A DNA stretch of 64,000 nt from positions 62,001-126,000 of the forward strand of contig CAZQQN010000001.1 in the NCBI GenBank assembly GCA_964595485.1, in the 5' to 3' direction. A program made the translations under genes and the position numbers. The notes beneath the pieces were generated by a model. That model did not search any database. It saw only the letters and a list, made by a program, of their open reading frames with translations, and was not told the DNA's origin. Position 1 is the stretch's first letter; each line of letters opens with the position of its first letter. This document shows, piece by piece, positions 8,977 to 18,310 of this stretch. This stretch comes from CAZQQN01 sp964595485 (GTDB lineage: Bacteria > Bacteroidota > Bacteroidia > CAILMK01 > CAYYUA01).

Positions 8977-9456
8977 CTAAAAGGGTAAATCATCGTCCAC
9001 TTCATCAGCGCCTGGCTCAGTAGTTGATCCATCTCCTTGGCCGCCCTGTGCTTGTGCTTGCTGAGCTTTTTGCTGCTCTGCCCCACCATTTCCACCTGAT
9101 GAGCTTCCATCACCTTTTCCGCCAAGCATATTCATGCTATAGGTCATTACTTCAGTAGAGTAGCGGGTATTACCTTCTTTATCCTCATATTGGCGTGTTT
9201 GAAGTCGCCCTTCTACATAAACAAGCTTCCCTTTTGCCAGGTAATTTTCGGCAACCTCTGCTAATTTATTAAAAGCAACTACCCGGTGCCATTCTGTGTT
9301 TTCTTGGTTGTTGCCGTCTTTGTCGCGGTAAGTGGTACTTGTCGCGATACTCAAATTAGCAACAGGTACATTGTTGTTTGTGTAACGAATTTCCGGATCT
9401 GCGCCGAGGCGACCGATCAACATTACTTTGTTCAATGAGCCTTTGTCAAGTGCCAT
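8977..9456 (-). CDS. ssb: Single-stranded DNA-binding protein
   Basis: A 159-residue SSB. The OB fold covers about residues 1-112 and starts GSLNKVMLIGRLGADPEIR, with NTEWHRVVAFNKLAE and KGKLVYVEGRL as conserved strands. A low-complexity Gly/Gln-rich linker follows, and the protein ends in the acidic tip DDDLPF. That tip recruits replication and repair partners such as RecJ and PriA. It lies 30 bases downstream of mutY and upstream of gldE, a known Bacteroidota arrangement. Confidence 0.97.
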   Translation of the reverse strand: MALDKGSLNKVMLIGRLGADPEIRYTNNNVPVANLSIATSTTYRDKDGNNQENTEWHRVVAFNKLAEVAENYLAKGKLVYVEGRLQTRQYEDKEGNTRYSTEVMTYSMNMLGGKGDGSSSGGNGGAEQQKAQQAQAQGGQGDGSTTEPGADEVDDDLPF

Positions 9457-9486
9457 AATTTTAAATTTTTATTGGTTAAAAACATA

Positions 9487-10530
9487 TCATTTGTTTAAGA
9501 AGTCATTGTAAAAATTTTGAATTAAACGCGGTAAAGCATAATTTTCAAGTTTTTCCCACTTTACGAATATAATATTTTCTTTATTTTTATCTATATTTAT
9601 TGCCTTCAAATGATAAAAATTGGCTATAATATCCTGATGTGTCAAAACGTGTTTGTACTGGCCAAGGTGGTAAAGCCCACTCTGGGGAACCCCAAACTTA
9701 TCAGCTAATCCTTTCAGATCCCCTTCGCTACCATTTTGAGCCTCGTATAAAGGGAAGTCGTAAAGTTTTCTCCAGATATCGTTATCTCCTCTTTGTCTCA
9801 GTACAATGCCATTTTCATCACTCATTACTAAATAATAAAAGTATCGCGTTCGCCTCTTTAGTTTTTTTGCTTTAACCGGTAAGTTATTAACAAGGTTATT
9901 TTGAAAGGCGTAGCAATTTTCCTGTAAAGGGCAAATTGCACATTTAGGTTCGGCAGATTGACATTGTATAGCCCCGAAATCCATAAGCGCTTCATTAAAA
10001 GCTCCAGGATTTAAACGATCAAGTAAGGCCTCGGCTTTTTCTTTAAACACTTTTTTCCCTTTGGTTGAATTTACTGGTTCTCTAATGCCAAATACCCTGG
10101 ATAAAACCCGATACACATTACCATCAACCACTGCTTGTGGCTCATTAAAAGCCATCGAACTAATAGCAGATGCTGTATAGTCACCAATGCCTTTAAGCTT
10201 CTTCAATTCTTCGTAAGTTTCTGGAAATTTCCCGTTGTACTCAAATGCTATCACCTTAGCGGTATGATGTAAATTCCTGGCTCGGTTGTAATAACCCAAG
10301 CCCTGCCAAAGATTCAAAACCTCATCCTCGCCTGCATTTGCCAATTGAAAAATGTCCGGAAAGCGTTCTAAAAAGCGTTGAAAGTAAGGAAGTCCTTGAG
10401 CCATGCGTGTTTGCTGAAGGATTATTTCTGAAAGCCAGATCAAATATGGGTCATGGGTATCTCGCCAGGGAAGTTTTCTTTTGTTTCTACTAAACCACTT
10501 TTTGAGGCTTATTTGGATTTTCTCCTCCAT
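9487..10530 (-). CDS. mutY: A/G-specific adenine DNA glycosylase
   Basis: A 347-residue MutY. The helix-hairpin-helix is at LKKLKGIGDYTASAI (about 109-123). The catalytic Glu35 (WLSEIILQQT) and Asp136 (VVDGNVYRV) are present. Cys190, 197, 200 and 206 give the C-x6-C-x2-C-x5-C iron-sulfur site. The C-terminal NUDIX-like domain, which recognises 8-oxoG, covers about 228-345. The enzyme removes adenine mispaired with 8-oxoguanine. It is the first gene of the mutY-ssb-gldE unit and diverges from the HU gene. Confidence 0.96.
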   Translation of the reverse strand: MEEKIQISLKKWFSRNKRKLPWRDTHDPYLIWLSEIILQQTRMAQGLPYFQRFLERFPDIFQLANAGEDEVLNLWQGLGYYNRARNLHHTAKVIAFEYNGKFPETYEELKKLKGIGDYTASAISSMAFNEPQAVVDGNVYRVLSRVFGIREPVNSTKGKKVFKEKAEALLDRLNPGAFNEALMDFGAIQCQSAEPKCAICPLQENCYAFQNNLVNNLPVKAKKLKRRTRYFYYLVMSDENGIVLRQRGDNDIWRKLYDFPLYEAQNGSEGDLKGLADKFGVPQSGLYHLGQYKHVLTHQDIIANFYHLKAINIDKNKENIIFVKWEKLENYALPRLIQNFYNDFLNK

Positions 10531-10649
10531 AGCGCGAAGTTAAATGGTTTTAGCAATTGATGGTAACAAAAATTGTTAAGGACATACTGTTTAAAATATT
10601 TTACTTAAGTTGTCCAGAATCAGTAAGTTAATGTATCAATTTCAATTTT

Positions 10650-10676
10650 TTGTTTTCACCCAAAAGGTTATATTTG
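10650..10676 (+). promoter_or_regulatory. Putative Bacteroidota-type promoter for the HU gene
   Basis: TATATTTG at 10669-10676 matches the Bacteroidota -7 consensus TAnnTTTG. A TTG at 10650-10652 could be the -33 element, although the 16-base spacing is shorter than the usual 19 or so. It lies 47 bases before the HU start codon. Confidence 0.55.
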
Positions 10677-10723
10677 CACTCGCTTTAGTAGAAATAATTG
10701 TTGAATCAAAAAATACATAAGCC

Positions 10724-11014
10724 TTGACAAAAGCAGATGTAGTTTCCGAAATTGCTTCCCAAACCGGACTAGAAAAGGTTGACGTTCAAGAAGTTCTTGA
10801 AAGCTTCTTTAAGGTCGTTAAAGAGAACATGAGTGAGGGTAACAATATTTATTTCAGAGGTTTCGGTAGTTTCATCGTTAAAAAACGAGCGAGAAAAGTA
10901 GCAAGGAACATTGCTAAAAACACCTCTATGGTGATTCCTCCTCATTATGTACCTTCTTTTAAACCATCAAAAACGTTTTCAGAAAGGGTAAAGAATAACG
11001 TTAAAACTTCCTGA
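10724..11014 (+). CDS. HU/IHF family DNA-binding protein
   Basis: A 96-residue histone-like protein. The N-terminal helices are TKADVVSEIASQTGLEKVDVQEVLESFF. The core is GNNIYFRGFGSFIVKKRARKVARN, and the beta-arm ends IPPHYVPSFKPSKTF with the intercalating proline. It dimerises on DNA and bends it. The start codon is TTG at 10724: the family N-terminus MTKAD begins exactly there and no ATG is near. It is divergent from mutY and followed after 25 bases by the TPR gene. Confidence 0.95.
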   Translation: MTKADVVSEIASQTGLEKVDVQEVLESFFKVVKENMSEGNNIYFRGFGSFIVKKRARKVARNIAKNTSMVIPPHYVPSFKPSKTFSERVKNNVKTS

Positions 11015-11039
11015 TCCTTTGATAACCAAAAGTAAATAA

Positions 11040-11915
11040 ATGCGGACGACCACTAAAATACAAGCGATACTTATTGTGCTCATAGTGGGTTTAACCGCAT
11101 TTATTTTCCTAAAAGGTAAAGATAAATCAGAGGCTTTAACGAAAAAAGAACGTTCTGTTGCTAAGGACTCGGGGCGAAAATCGATGCCAGCTCAAAACAA
11201 CGTTTCTGCGGATTTTGATATTCGGGATTACCGGATCGAAACCATAGCCAGCCTACCTGATTCTGCTTCAGATAAGGTTAAAGAATTGAGGGCTCAATTA
11301 AAAGATAAGGGAGGAAAAGATACTTCGATTTTAACGCGTCTTACCCATTTTTGGGCTCATCAAGATAAGCCTTTGATAGCAGCTTCTTATCAAAAGAAAA
11401 AATCAAAAATAAATCCTGATACTCAGGTATTAAACCGAGCAGCCGAGAATTATCAAAAAGCAGGTAAAAACAGTAAAGATACTGCTCTAAAACAGTATGC
11501 AAGTAACCAAGCTATTCAAGCCTATAAAAAAATCCTTGAAAAAGATCCGAGTCGCTTAGATGCTAAAACAAACCTTGCGATTGGTTATATAGAGGGCCTT
11601 GGTCAAGTTATGAAAGGCGTTCGCCTTTTGAAGGAAGTCATAGAGGTTAACCCTGAACAAAAACAAGCCCTTTTTACACTGGGTGTTTTGTCTATTCGTT
11701 CTGGCCAATTAGATAAAGCCTTGGAACGTTTTCAGAAACTGGTACGTATAAACCCTGAAAATGCTTTTTACCATTTTTACCTGGGCACTGTACACGAGCG
11801 TTCAGGAAATACACAGAAAGCCATCAAAGCCTTCAAAGCTTATCAGGATAAGGTGGGACAAAAGAAATTAAAAAAACAAGCTAAAGCTAAAATTGAAAAG
11901 TTAGAGACTCAATAA
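11040..11915 (+). CDS. Membrane-anchored TPR protein
   Basis: The 291-residue protein has an N-terminal membrane segment (about 8-25), a charged linker, and at least three tetratricopeptide repeats between about residues 130 and 285. Examples are AIQAYKKILEKDPSRLDAKTNLA, LFTLGVLSIRSGQLDKALERF and AFYHFYLGTVHERSGNTQKA. TPRs form helical protein-binding surfaces. It probably faces the periplasm. It lies between HU and the small basic protein upstream of RNase G. The specific role is unknown. Confidence 0.85.
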   Translation: MRTTTKIQAILIVLIVGLTAFIFLKGKDKSEALTKKERSVAKDSGRKSMPAQNNVSADFDIRDYRIETIASLPDSASDKVKELRAQLKDKGGKDTSILTRLTHFWAHQDKPLIAASYQKKKSKINPDTQVLNRAAENYQKAGKNSKDTALKQYASNQAIQAYKKILEKDPSRLDAKTNLAIGYIEGLGQVMKGVRLLKEVIEVNPEQKQALFTLGVLSIRSGQLDKALERFQKLVRINPENAFYHFYLGTVHERSGNTQKAIKAFKAYQDKVGQKKLKKQAKAKIEKLETQ

Positions 11916-11928
11916 AAAAATTACAATT

Positions 11929-12021
11929 ATGCCAAGTGGTAAAAAAAGAAAAAAACAAAAGATTAGTACCCATAAAAGGAAGAAACGTTTAAGGCAAAAT
12001 CGCCACAAAAAGCGTAAGTAG
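11929..12021 (+). CDS. Tiny basic protein, AURKAIP1/COX24-like
   Basis: An ATG at 11929 opens 30 codons: MPSGKKRKKQKISTHKRKKR followed by LRQNRHKKRK and TAG. Seventeen of the 30 residues are Lys or Arg. The HKRKKRLRQNRHKK core resembles the short AURKAIP1/COX24-type proteins of Bacteroidota, whose eukaryotic relatives include the mitochondrial small-subunit protein mS38. This suggests an rRNA-binding role, but that is inferred. It starts 13 bases after the TPR gene and precedes RNase G. Its composition (about 57 percent basic) and ATG context argue against a chance ORF. Confidence 0.8.
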   Translation: MPSGKKRKKQKISTHKRKKRLRQNRHKKRK

Positions 12022-12171
12022 TAGTTAATTAACTACGCTTCTCCAATTCCTTGACCCTATAGAATCACTTTCCTGATTGCTGAATCAGGAAACGTGTATT
12101 TTTTAGCAAAAGGTCTGTCCTCCGGAATTGGTTTCCCCTTAACCTTTTTTCTAATTAGCATACCTAAAAGC

Positions 12172-12177
12172 GGGAGG
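12172..12177 (+). promoter_or_regulatory. Strong Shine-Dalgarno deciding the RNase G start
   Basis: GGGAGG ends 6 bases before the TTG at 12184. Shine-Dalgarno sequences are rare in this window, so this one favours the TTG as the true RNase G start over the longer open frame beginning at 12094. Confidence 0.6.
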
Positions 12178-12183
12178 TGGCGT

Positions 12184-13734
12184 TTGAACCGGGAGTTAAT
12201 AATCCAGTCAGACTCTAATGGGTCCCAGATAGCCCTTCTGGAAGATCAGAGACTTACAGAATTTCATGAAGAACAGCTAAGTGATGACTTCCTGGTTGGC
12301 GACATGTATCTTGGCCGGGTAAAGAAAGTATTACCAGGGTTGAACGCAGCTTTTGTGGATGTTGGCCATGAAAAGGATGCTTTTTTGCATTACCTGGATC
12401 TTGGGCCTAATTTTCCAACCTTAATCGACTATGTGGATAAGGCTTATCGCAAAAAACTAAATACAAGTAGCCTTAAGCGTTTTAATTTCAAACCAGAGCT
12501 GGATAAGAGTGGAAAGATCACAGATATTCTTCAGCCTGATCAACCTATCGTTGCCCAGCTCATGAAGGAGCCCATATCCTCCAAAGGGCCAAGGCTTAGC
12601 TGTGAGTTGACCATAGCAGGTAGGTTAGTTATTTTAATGCCTTTCAAGGATAACATTTCCATATCCAAGCAAATCAAAAACAAAAGTGAAAGAGACCGGC
12701 TTAAAAAGGTTATCTCAGGCATTAAGCCTAAAAATTTTGGGGTTATTGTTCGAACCGTTGCGAGTGAGCACACTGTAGAAGACCTTGAAGAAGATCTGAA
12801 TGACTTGGTTAATAAATGGGACCAAGTATTTAAGAACCTGAAAGCTCATAAACAAAAGCTTTATGGAGAAGCAGACAGGGCTTCTACTATTTTACGCGAT
12901 TTGCTCAATGAGTCCTTCAATAAAATTATGGTTGATGATAAAAGTATCTATCAGCAACTTAAAAATTATATCAACCAAATAGCTCCCAAACAGGCTAACA
13001 TACTCAAAAATTACACCGGTAAAGAAGGGCTATTCAAGCACCTGAATATTGAAAAACAGATCAAATCATTATTTGGCAAAACAGTAAATGTAGGCGGTGG
13101 TGCTTACCTTGTTATTGAGCACACGGAGGCTATGCACGTGATTGATGTCAATAGTGGTAGTAAGCGTACCAAAAACCTGACGCAGGAAGAAAATGCTGTC
13201 AAAACCAATATCGAAGCCGCGGAAGAAATAGCCCGTCAACTACGTTTACGCGATATGGGAGGCATCATTGTGCTTGATTTTATTGATATGCGGAATTCCG
13301 AAAACCGCAAAAAAGTCAATGATTACATGCGGGAGCAGTTGAAAAACGACCGGGCTAAGCATTCAATCCTGCCCATTTCTAAGTTTGGTATAATGCAGAT
13401 CACGAGGCAGCGGGTAAGGCCAGAGGTGACCATATCAACTGCTGAAGAGTGCCCGGTTTGCCATGGTAGCGGGGAAATTAATCCCACCATTTTATTAGTC
13501 GATGAAATTGAGCGGGAGATGGCTTATTTTTCACGGGAAGAAGGTTATCGGTATATTGATATTGAATTACACCCATACCTTTCGGCCTACCTTACAAAAG
13601 GCTTAATATCCAGGCGTCTTCAATGGGTGTTTAAATTTAAAACCTGGTTTAAGATTACTTCCGCTGATAATTTTTACCTTAGTCAGTATAAGATTAAAAC
13701 CCGCGAGGGTAAAACCCTTAGTTTTCATCAATAA
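12184..13734 (+). CDS. rng: Ribonuclease E/G family protein (RNase G-like)
   Basis: The protein has 516 residues from a TTG at 12184. The frame is open from 12094, but family members begin with the sequence read here as MNRELIIQSD, and the 30 residues before it look like translated leader. An S1 RNA-binding domain follows (GDMYLGRVKKVLPGLNAAFVDVG). The catalytic Asp pair is in AMHVIDVNSGS and GGIIVLDFIDM. The CPVCHGSG zinc-link sequence mediates dimerisation. RNase G/E cleaves single-stranded AU-rich RNA in rRNA maturation and mRNA decay. The RNase E C-terminal scaffold is absent, so this is RNase G-sized. Confidence 0.93.
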   Translation: MNRELIIQSDSNGSQIALLEDQRLTEFHEEQLSDDFLVGDMYLGRVKKVLPGLNAAFVDVGHEKDAFLHYLDLGPNFPTLIDYVDKAYRKKLNTSSLKRFNFKPELDKSGKITDILQPDQPIVAQLMKEPISSKGPRLSCELTIAGRLVILMPFKDNISISKQIKNKSERDRLKKVISGIKPKNFGVIVRTVASEHTVEDLEEDLNDLVNKWDQVFKNLKAHKQKLYGEADRASTILRDLLNESFNKIMVDDKSIYQQLKNYINQIAPKQANILKNYTGKEGLFKHLNIEKQIKSLFGKTVNVGGGAYLVIEHTEAMHVIDVNSGSKRTKNLTQEENAVKTNIEAAEEIARQLRLRDMGGIIVLDFIDMRNSENRKKVNDYMREQLKNDRAKHSILPISKFGIMQITRQRVRPEVTISTAEECPVCHGSGEINPTILLVDEIEREMAYFSREEGYRYIDIELHPYLSAYLTKGLISRRLQWVFKFKTWFKITSADNFYLSQYKIKTREGKTLSFHQ

Positions 13735-13751
13735 GCGAAAAGTTTGGTCTT

Positions 13752-14726
13752 ATGCGGGCCTTAATACTGGTTTTGGGTATATTTTTAATTCATCAATCTT
13801 GTGTACCTGCACGCAAGGCTGATGAGCTCCGTTCTCAAAATGACAGTCTCCGGCAAGTTGTGTCGGAATCTCAACAAAAAAACACCCGCTTGTCAGAAAA
13901 AAACGATAGCCTTGTCGAACTGAATAAAGATCAAAAAAGGATAATTACCAACTTAAGACAGGATACAACGCTCCTTGGTAAATCCATAAGGAAACAAAAA
14001 AAATTAAATAAGGAGCTGAATCAAACCTATGAACGATTAGTCAGCAATAAGCAGGAAATTATAAGTGATAAGGCTGGCAAAAGCAAAGATTTACTGAATG
14101 AATTAAACCAAAAAAAACGTGATTTAGAGGCTAAAGAACAGACGTTGAATAAAAAAGCGCGAAAGCTTGATCGCAAAACCTGGGAGCTGGACTCCGTGAA
14201 AAAGAGGCTTAAAACAAGGGAAACCTTTATTCATAGGTTACGAGAAATAGTAGCAAATAAAGAGGCAACGCTGGATACCCTACAAAAGAATTTATCCGAT
14301 ACCCTCAAAAATTATAATGAAGATGAGGTGACAGTGGAAAAACAAGATAACATGGTTAATGTTAGATTTAGCGAAAAGCTCTTTTATGACTCAGGACGGT
14401 ATAAAGTAAACGATTCTGCCAAAGCAAATCTTGGAAAATTCGCGGATGTTGTAAGTGCAAATCCTGCTATTGATATATTGGTCAAAAGCTATACGAATGA
14501 TTTACCAATGGAAGATGCCTGCAAAGCAGCTGATCAAAATGACTTAAGCAGGTTAAGGGCTAATGAGGTTGTTAGCTATCTTTCCACTGAGGGAGCATTA
14601 GAAGCTGGTAGGCTTTCATCTGCCGGGTTGGGATTACGTGGTTATAGTGATGGAAAGGTGGCATTTATCCTGACCATTGAAAGTTCCCGGGTGGCTGAAT
14701 TAATCCACTCATATACAGAAAAATAA
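13752..14726 (+). CDS. Lipoprotein with coiled coil and degenerate OmpA-like domain
   Basis: A 324-residue protein. An N-terminal signal ends at Cys16 (HQSC), a relaxed Bacteroidota lipobox. Residues about 22-190 form a long charged coiled coil. The C-terminal part (about 200-320) resembles an OmpA/MotB peptidoglycan-binding domain: SEKLFYDSGRYKVNDSAKANLGKFADV, IDILVKSYTND and SRLRANEVVSYLSTEG. The usual GHTD is changed to SYTND. It is likely outer-membrane anchored with the tip at the cell wall. It follows RNase G by 17 bases and converges on lptD. Confidence 0.75.
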   Translation: MRALILVLGIFLIHQSCVPARKADELRSQNDSLRQVVSESQQKNTRLSEKNDSLVELNKDQKRIITNLRQDTTLLGKSIRKQKKLNKELNQTYERLVSNKQEIISDKAGKSKDLLNELNQKKRDLEAKEQTLNKKARKLDRKTWELDSVKKRLKTRETFIHRLREIVANKEATLDTLQKNLSDTLKNYNEDEVTVEKQDNMVNVRFSEKLFYDSGRYKVNDSAKANLGKFADVVSANPAIDILVKSYTNDLPMEDACKAADQNDLSRLRANEVVSYLSTEGALEAGRLSSAGLGLRGYSDGKVAFILTIESSRVAELIHSYTEK

Positions 14727-14765
14727 AGTTAAATCATCAGCTTAGGTTAGTCAGGTTAATAAAAG

Positions 14766-17339
14766 CTAAAAATTTCTACGTTTCTTTTCGTATTCCAAGT
14801 CTTTCAGGACAGAAGATTTAGCGGTTATACGAAACATATAAAAATCCCTGTTTGTAAACGGCTGCCAGCGGAAACTCATTTTCCAGCAATGAAGGTCTCG
14901 GTTAATACTAACCTGGGAAGGTGCAAATTCCCCTTCTTGCATATTATAAGAAGTGTTGCCTGAAATTTTCCACTTATCTGTCAGGCTAACATTACCGTTA
15001 ATTCTCAGGTTATGACCGGTTATTTGACCTTCAAAATTACGTCTGCTGTAATTAAGGTTGTAGGTTAAGCTTAAATTCCAGGATAAATCAAAATCTACAT
15101 AATGAAGGCTTGCCAGAGATGGATAACCACGCCTTTGAAATGGTTTTTGACCATTTTCAGTTTTAAAGGTTTTAGGATTCAAGCTGGTCCTAGCATTTAA
15201 AGAAAAATTGGTCACACGCCCTAACTTACCATTTTCTTCCAGGCTAAGCTTTTCGACTCTTGTGGTATCCTTGGGATCGAGGTAATAAGGGTCAATGGTA
15301 CCTCTAAGCTGGATATTAATATTGTTTAGGATCCGGGTGTTGGCATCAAAGCTTATATTACTAAGGGGAAAGGAGTCTGCAAGAAAGTTATAATTAGCCC
15401 TTAAATTAAAATTATCCAATAAGCTTATTTTTTTCGTTTTTGAGGCAGAATCATCGGTATCTTTTACTTTCATCTCCAGGTTATTATCAAGCGTAATGCT
15501 CATTGTTCCCTGCTCTTGACCGGGACGCCTACTATAAGGTCCTTCATAAGGAAAATAATTTTTTTGATTCCCCTCAGCTGTTTGGTAGCTGGCAAAGTTA
15601 TCAAACCTTGGTGCGGTAAAGTCAGGGCTGTAAGTAAGGCTGACTCGCGGGTTTAGTACATGGCGTGCTGCAACTATCCCAAATTGGTTGATGTTAAACG
15701 TTCCATACAAATTAGTTGATAGGGATGTGCTGTAATCATAAGTCCTTACATTGTAGAAACCGGGTTTCTGACTTTTTAAAAGGGTGTCTTTTTCTTCGTC
15801 ATAAGTCCTTTGTTCCTTTTTAAAAAAGAAACTTTCAAGGTAGTTGAAGGAGGGGTTGAGACTAAAATACTTTAGTACTTTAGCGCTTGTCGAATAACTG
15901 GCCTGATGCTGAATCCCTCTTTGGAAATTCTGCCATGTATTTTGATTAAAAATATTTGTATCAGTGGTTTCAAGCCGGTTTTTAAAATTAGCTTGGTAGT
16001 TGATGCCGGAATTTTTAACAATACCCACATCTGAAGTTTGGAAAGGGCTTACCCGCCTCATGTTAAATGTGGCTTGTGGTAATGTGATGTTAAATGTTTG
16101 ATTAGCGAGGTTTTGGCTATGACTGGCATTCAACTGAGCATTAAAAGGAGTACCTGTTATTTGATTGCTATAATTGATTCGGGAGTTTAACTGGTTCTTT
16201 TTCCTTGAGGATATATTTTCTTGTTGATTAGTATATGCCTGATTACTTGCGATTTCTACATTTCCGCTAAAATTGGAGAAAGGTTGCGCCTTTCTTGCCT
16301 GGTTATGATTCCATTCTATTATAAAAGCTTGTTCTTCCCTGTAATTCGGATCGCTTTCTTCCCCGAATTTATCGATACCAACTTCTAATTTTAACCGACC
16401 CTCGTTTTGGTATCTTTTTTTATAGCGAGTTATTGTTTTAGCCCGCCAGCTCCCTTTTGAGAATATATTACCCGAGACTGTTAAGTCCATTTTATCATTG
16501 ATGCCAAAATAATAGCCCAACCCTTTCAGGAAAAAGCCCCTTCTACCATCCTCCCCGTAACTAGGTAAAATGATACCGGAAGATTGGTTTTGAGAGTTCG
16601 GAAAAAAGCCAAACGGCAAATAAAGGGGCGTAGGAACGTCATTTATAACAAGGTTTGCGGGGCCTGAAATGATTTTATCATTAGGTATGGCTTTGATTTT
16701 ATTGGCCTCTATGTGAAAATGGGGATCATCCTTGTCACAAGTTGTGTACTTAGCTTCGTTGGCAAAGGTTACGTCATTTTCATCTTTTTTGACTTCTTCT
16801 CCATGTAAATAGCCTTGCGCCTTTTCTGTTTTCAATCCGTAAAGCTTGCCTTTTTTTGATTTAAAATTGTAATCCATACTATCTGCCTCGAATTTTTGCT
16901 GCCCCTCTTTAAAAACGGGTCTTTGATTAACATTCCCGGATGTATCACTCAGTCCCCTTGCATGGATAATATTGGTTTCCCAATCCATTATTATTTTTCC
17001 GGATTTTAATTCGATGGCTTTGTAGTTTACTTTTCCTTGATTGAAAAGGTTAGCATTCTTGGCTTGCAGATTGAACAGAACCGAATCCTTTGACTTGTAC
17101 TTTACAGGCTTCTCCAATGCAGAACCACTAACCATGGTATCCTGTTTTGTATTTTGGGTTGAATCAGTTTCGGAAGTATCAACGATGGTTAAAGCAGAGT
17201 CAATTGATTTTGTTTGTTGATTTTTAGTGGTATCGGGGATACTATCGGTATTTTGTCCATTTAATTGGACAGGGCTCAGAACACAAAGCGTGAGAATCAG
17301 TTTAATGAAGCTGTTTTTTATACCTTTGTAAAGATACAA
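14766..17339 (-). CDS. lptD: Bacteroidota-type LPS assembly protein LptD
   Basis: An 857-residue protein with an N-terminal signal (about 11-29). A beta-taco-like OstA region (about 95-215) includes KIIMDWETNIIHARG, QKFEADSMDYNFKSKKGKLYGLKTEKAQGYL and HFHIEANKIKAIPNDKIISG. A large beta-barrel of about 600 residues follows. LptD inserts LPS into the outer leaflet. The start is a TTG at 17339; no ATG lies before the signal sequence. The gene is divergent from an amidase gene. lptB is also in the window (27250), though not adjacent. Confidence 0.88.
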   Translation of the reverse strand: MYLYKGIKNSFIKLILTLCVLSPVQLNGQNTDSIPDTTKNQQTKSIDSALTIVDTSETDSTQNTKQDTMVSGSALEKPVKYKSKDSVLFNLQAKNANLFNQGKVNYKAIELKSGKIIMDWETNIIHARGLSDTSGNVNQRPVFKEGQQKFEADSMDYNFKSKKGKLYGLKTEKAQGYLHGEEVKKDENDVTFANEAKYTTCDKDDPHFHIEANKIKAIPNDKIISGPANLVINDVPTPLYLPFGFFPNSQNQSSGIILPSYGEDGRRGFFLKGLGYYFGINDKMDLTVSGNIFSKGSWRAKTITRYKKRYQNEGRLKLEVGIDKFGEESDPNYREEQAFIIEWNHNQARKAQPFSNFSGNVEIASNQAYTNQQENISSRKKNQLNSRINYSNQITGTPFNAQLNASHSQNLANQTFNITLPQATFNMRRVSPFQTSDVGIVKNSGINYQANFKNRLETTDTNIFNQNTWQNFQRGIQHQASYSTSAKVLKYFSLNPSFNYLESFFFKKEQRTYDEEKDTLLKSQKPGFYNVRTYDYSTSLSTNLYGTFNINQFGIVAARHVLNPRVSLTYSPDFTAPRFDNFASYQTAEGNQKNYFPYEGPYSRRPGQEQGTMSITLDNNLEMKVKDTDDSASKTKKISLLDNFNLRANYNFLADSFPLSNISFDANTRILNNINIQLRGTIDPYYLDPKDTTRVEKLSLEENGKLGRVTNFSLNARTSLNPKTFKTENGQKPFQRRGYPSLASLHYVDFDLSWNLSLTYNLNYSRRNFEGQITGHNLRINGNVSLTDKWKISGNTSYNMQEGEFAPSQVSINRDLHCWKMSFRWQPFTNRDFYMFRITAKSSVLKDLEYEKKRRNF

Positions 17340-17402
17340 ACTTTATCTTTTAGGACATTCAATGGCCATCAATAAAAAGGTTGAAGCCAATAAGTAAAAG
17401 TT

Positions 17403-18188
17403 ATGAAGTGGTTTAAGCTGTTCACCCTTTTAGCTACCTTTTTTGTTTTCGGATCGTTCAAGCCCTTGAATGACCCTACCCTTAAAGTGGATACTGTAGT
17501 CATCGATCCCGGCCATGGGGGATATGATTCTGGTTGTCGCAGTGCAGGGGTTATGGAGAAAGATATCGTACTTTCCATTGCTTTAAAGTTAGGCAAAATT
17601 ATCAAGGAAAATTTAGATGACGTTGAAGTAATTTATACCCGCAAAACAGATAAATTTGTTGAATTATACGAGCGGGCAAAAATTGCTAACACAAACAATG
17701 CCGATGTTTTTATTTCCTTGCATGTTAATGCCGCGGGCTCATCCAAAGTGCACGGGACGGAGTCTTTTGCCATGGGTGTTGATAAATCCGAAGCTAATCT
17801 TAAGGTTGCCAAACGTGAAAATTCGGTGGTGCTGATGGAGGATAACTACGAAAAGAATTATGAAAATTATGATCCAAAGTCCCCCGAAAGCCACATCATT
17901 TTCAACCTTCAGCAAAATAAAAACCTGGATCAAAGCCTGAAATTAGCCTCTAATGTTCAGCATCAATTTGATGAACGTGTAAAGCGCCATAACAGAGGTG
18001 TTAAACAAGCAGGGTTTGTAGTGCTTTATAAAACTACTATGCCGAGTATTCTGATTGAATCTGGGTTCCTTACCAATCCTGCAGAAAGAAAGTACCTAAC
18101 CTCCGAAAAAGGTCAAGTGTATGTAGCTTCCGGAATTTTCAGAGCTTTCAGGAACTACAAGGAAGAAATGAATGATAAATTGAATTAA
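17403..18188 (+). CDS. N-acetylmuramoyl-L-alanine amidase (Amidase_3)
   Basis: A 261-residue secreted amidase. The signal sequence covers about 1-20. The Amidase_3 domain starts TVVIDPGHGGYDSG, giving a zinc-binding His, with the Glu in MEKDIVLSIAL and the second His in DVFISLHVNA. The catalytic Glu is in SILIESGFLTNPAE near residue 222. It cleaves the stem peptide from N-acetylmuramic acid in peptidoglycan, usually in cell separation. It lies divergent from lptD and upstream of the MCE protein gene. Confidence 0.95.
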   Translation: MKWFKLFTLLATFFVFGSFKPLNDPTLKVDTVVIDPGHGGYDSGCRSAGVMEKDIVLSIALKLGKIIKENLDDVEVIYTRKTDKFVELYERAKIANTNNADVFISLHVNAAGSSKVHGTESFAMGVDKSEANLKVAKRENSVVLMEDNYEKNYENYDPKSPESHIIFNLQQNKNLDQSLKLASNVQHQFDERVKRHNRGVKQAGFVVLYKTTMPSILIESGFLTNPAERKYLTSEKGQVYVASGIFRAFRNYKEEMNDKLN

Positions 18189-18284
18189 AAATTCTCTTCG
18201 GTTGATTGGGCCATTACTTCAATAATCAAAAGGTAACCCTTCATTAGCAAATCCCTTTAAGCCGTATTTTTAATAAATAGTGCC

Positions 18285-18292
18285 TAATTTTG
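18285..18292 (+). promoter_or_regulatory. Putative -7 element for the MCE gene
   Basis: TAATTTTG matches TAnnTTTG and lies 18 bases before the TTG start at 18311. I see no convincing -33 TTG at the usual distance. Confidence 0.35.
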
Positions 18293-18310
18293 ACCAAAAT
18301 TTAAAGCGGT

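Noticed and set aside
12094..12183. Upstream 30 codons of the RNase G frame as part of the protein
   Set aside because: They do not resemble the family N-terminus, and a strong Shine-Dalgarno sits before the TTG at 12184.
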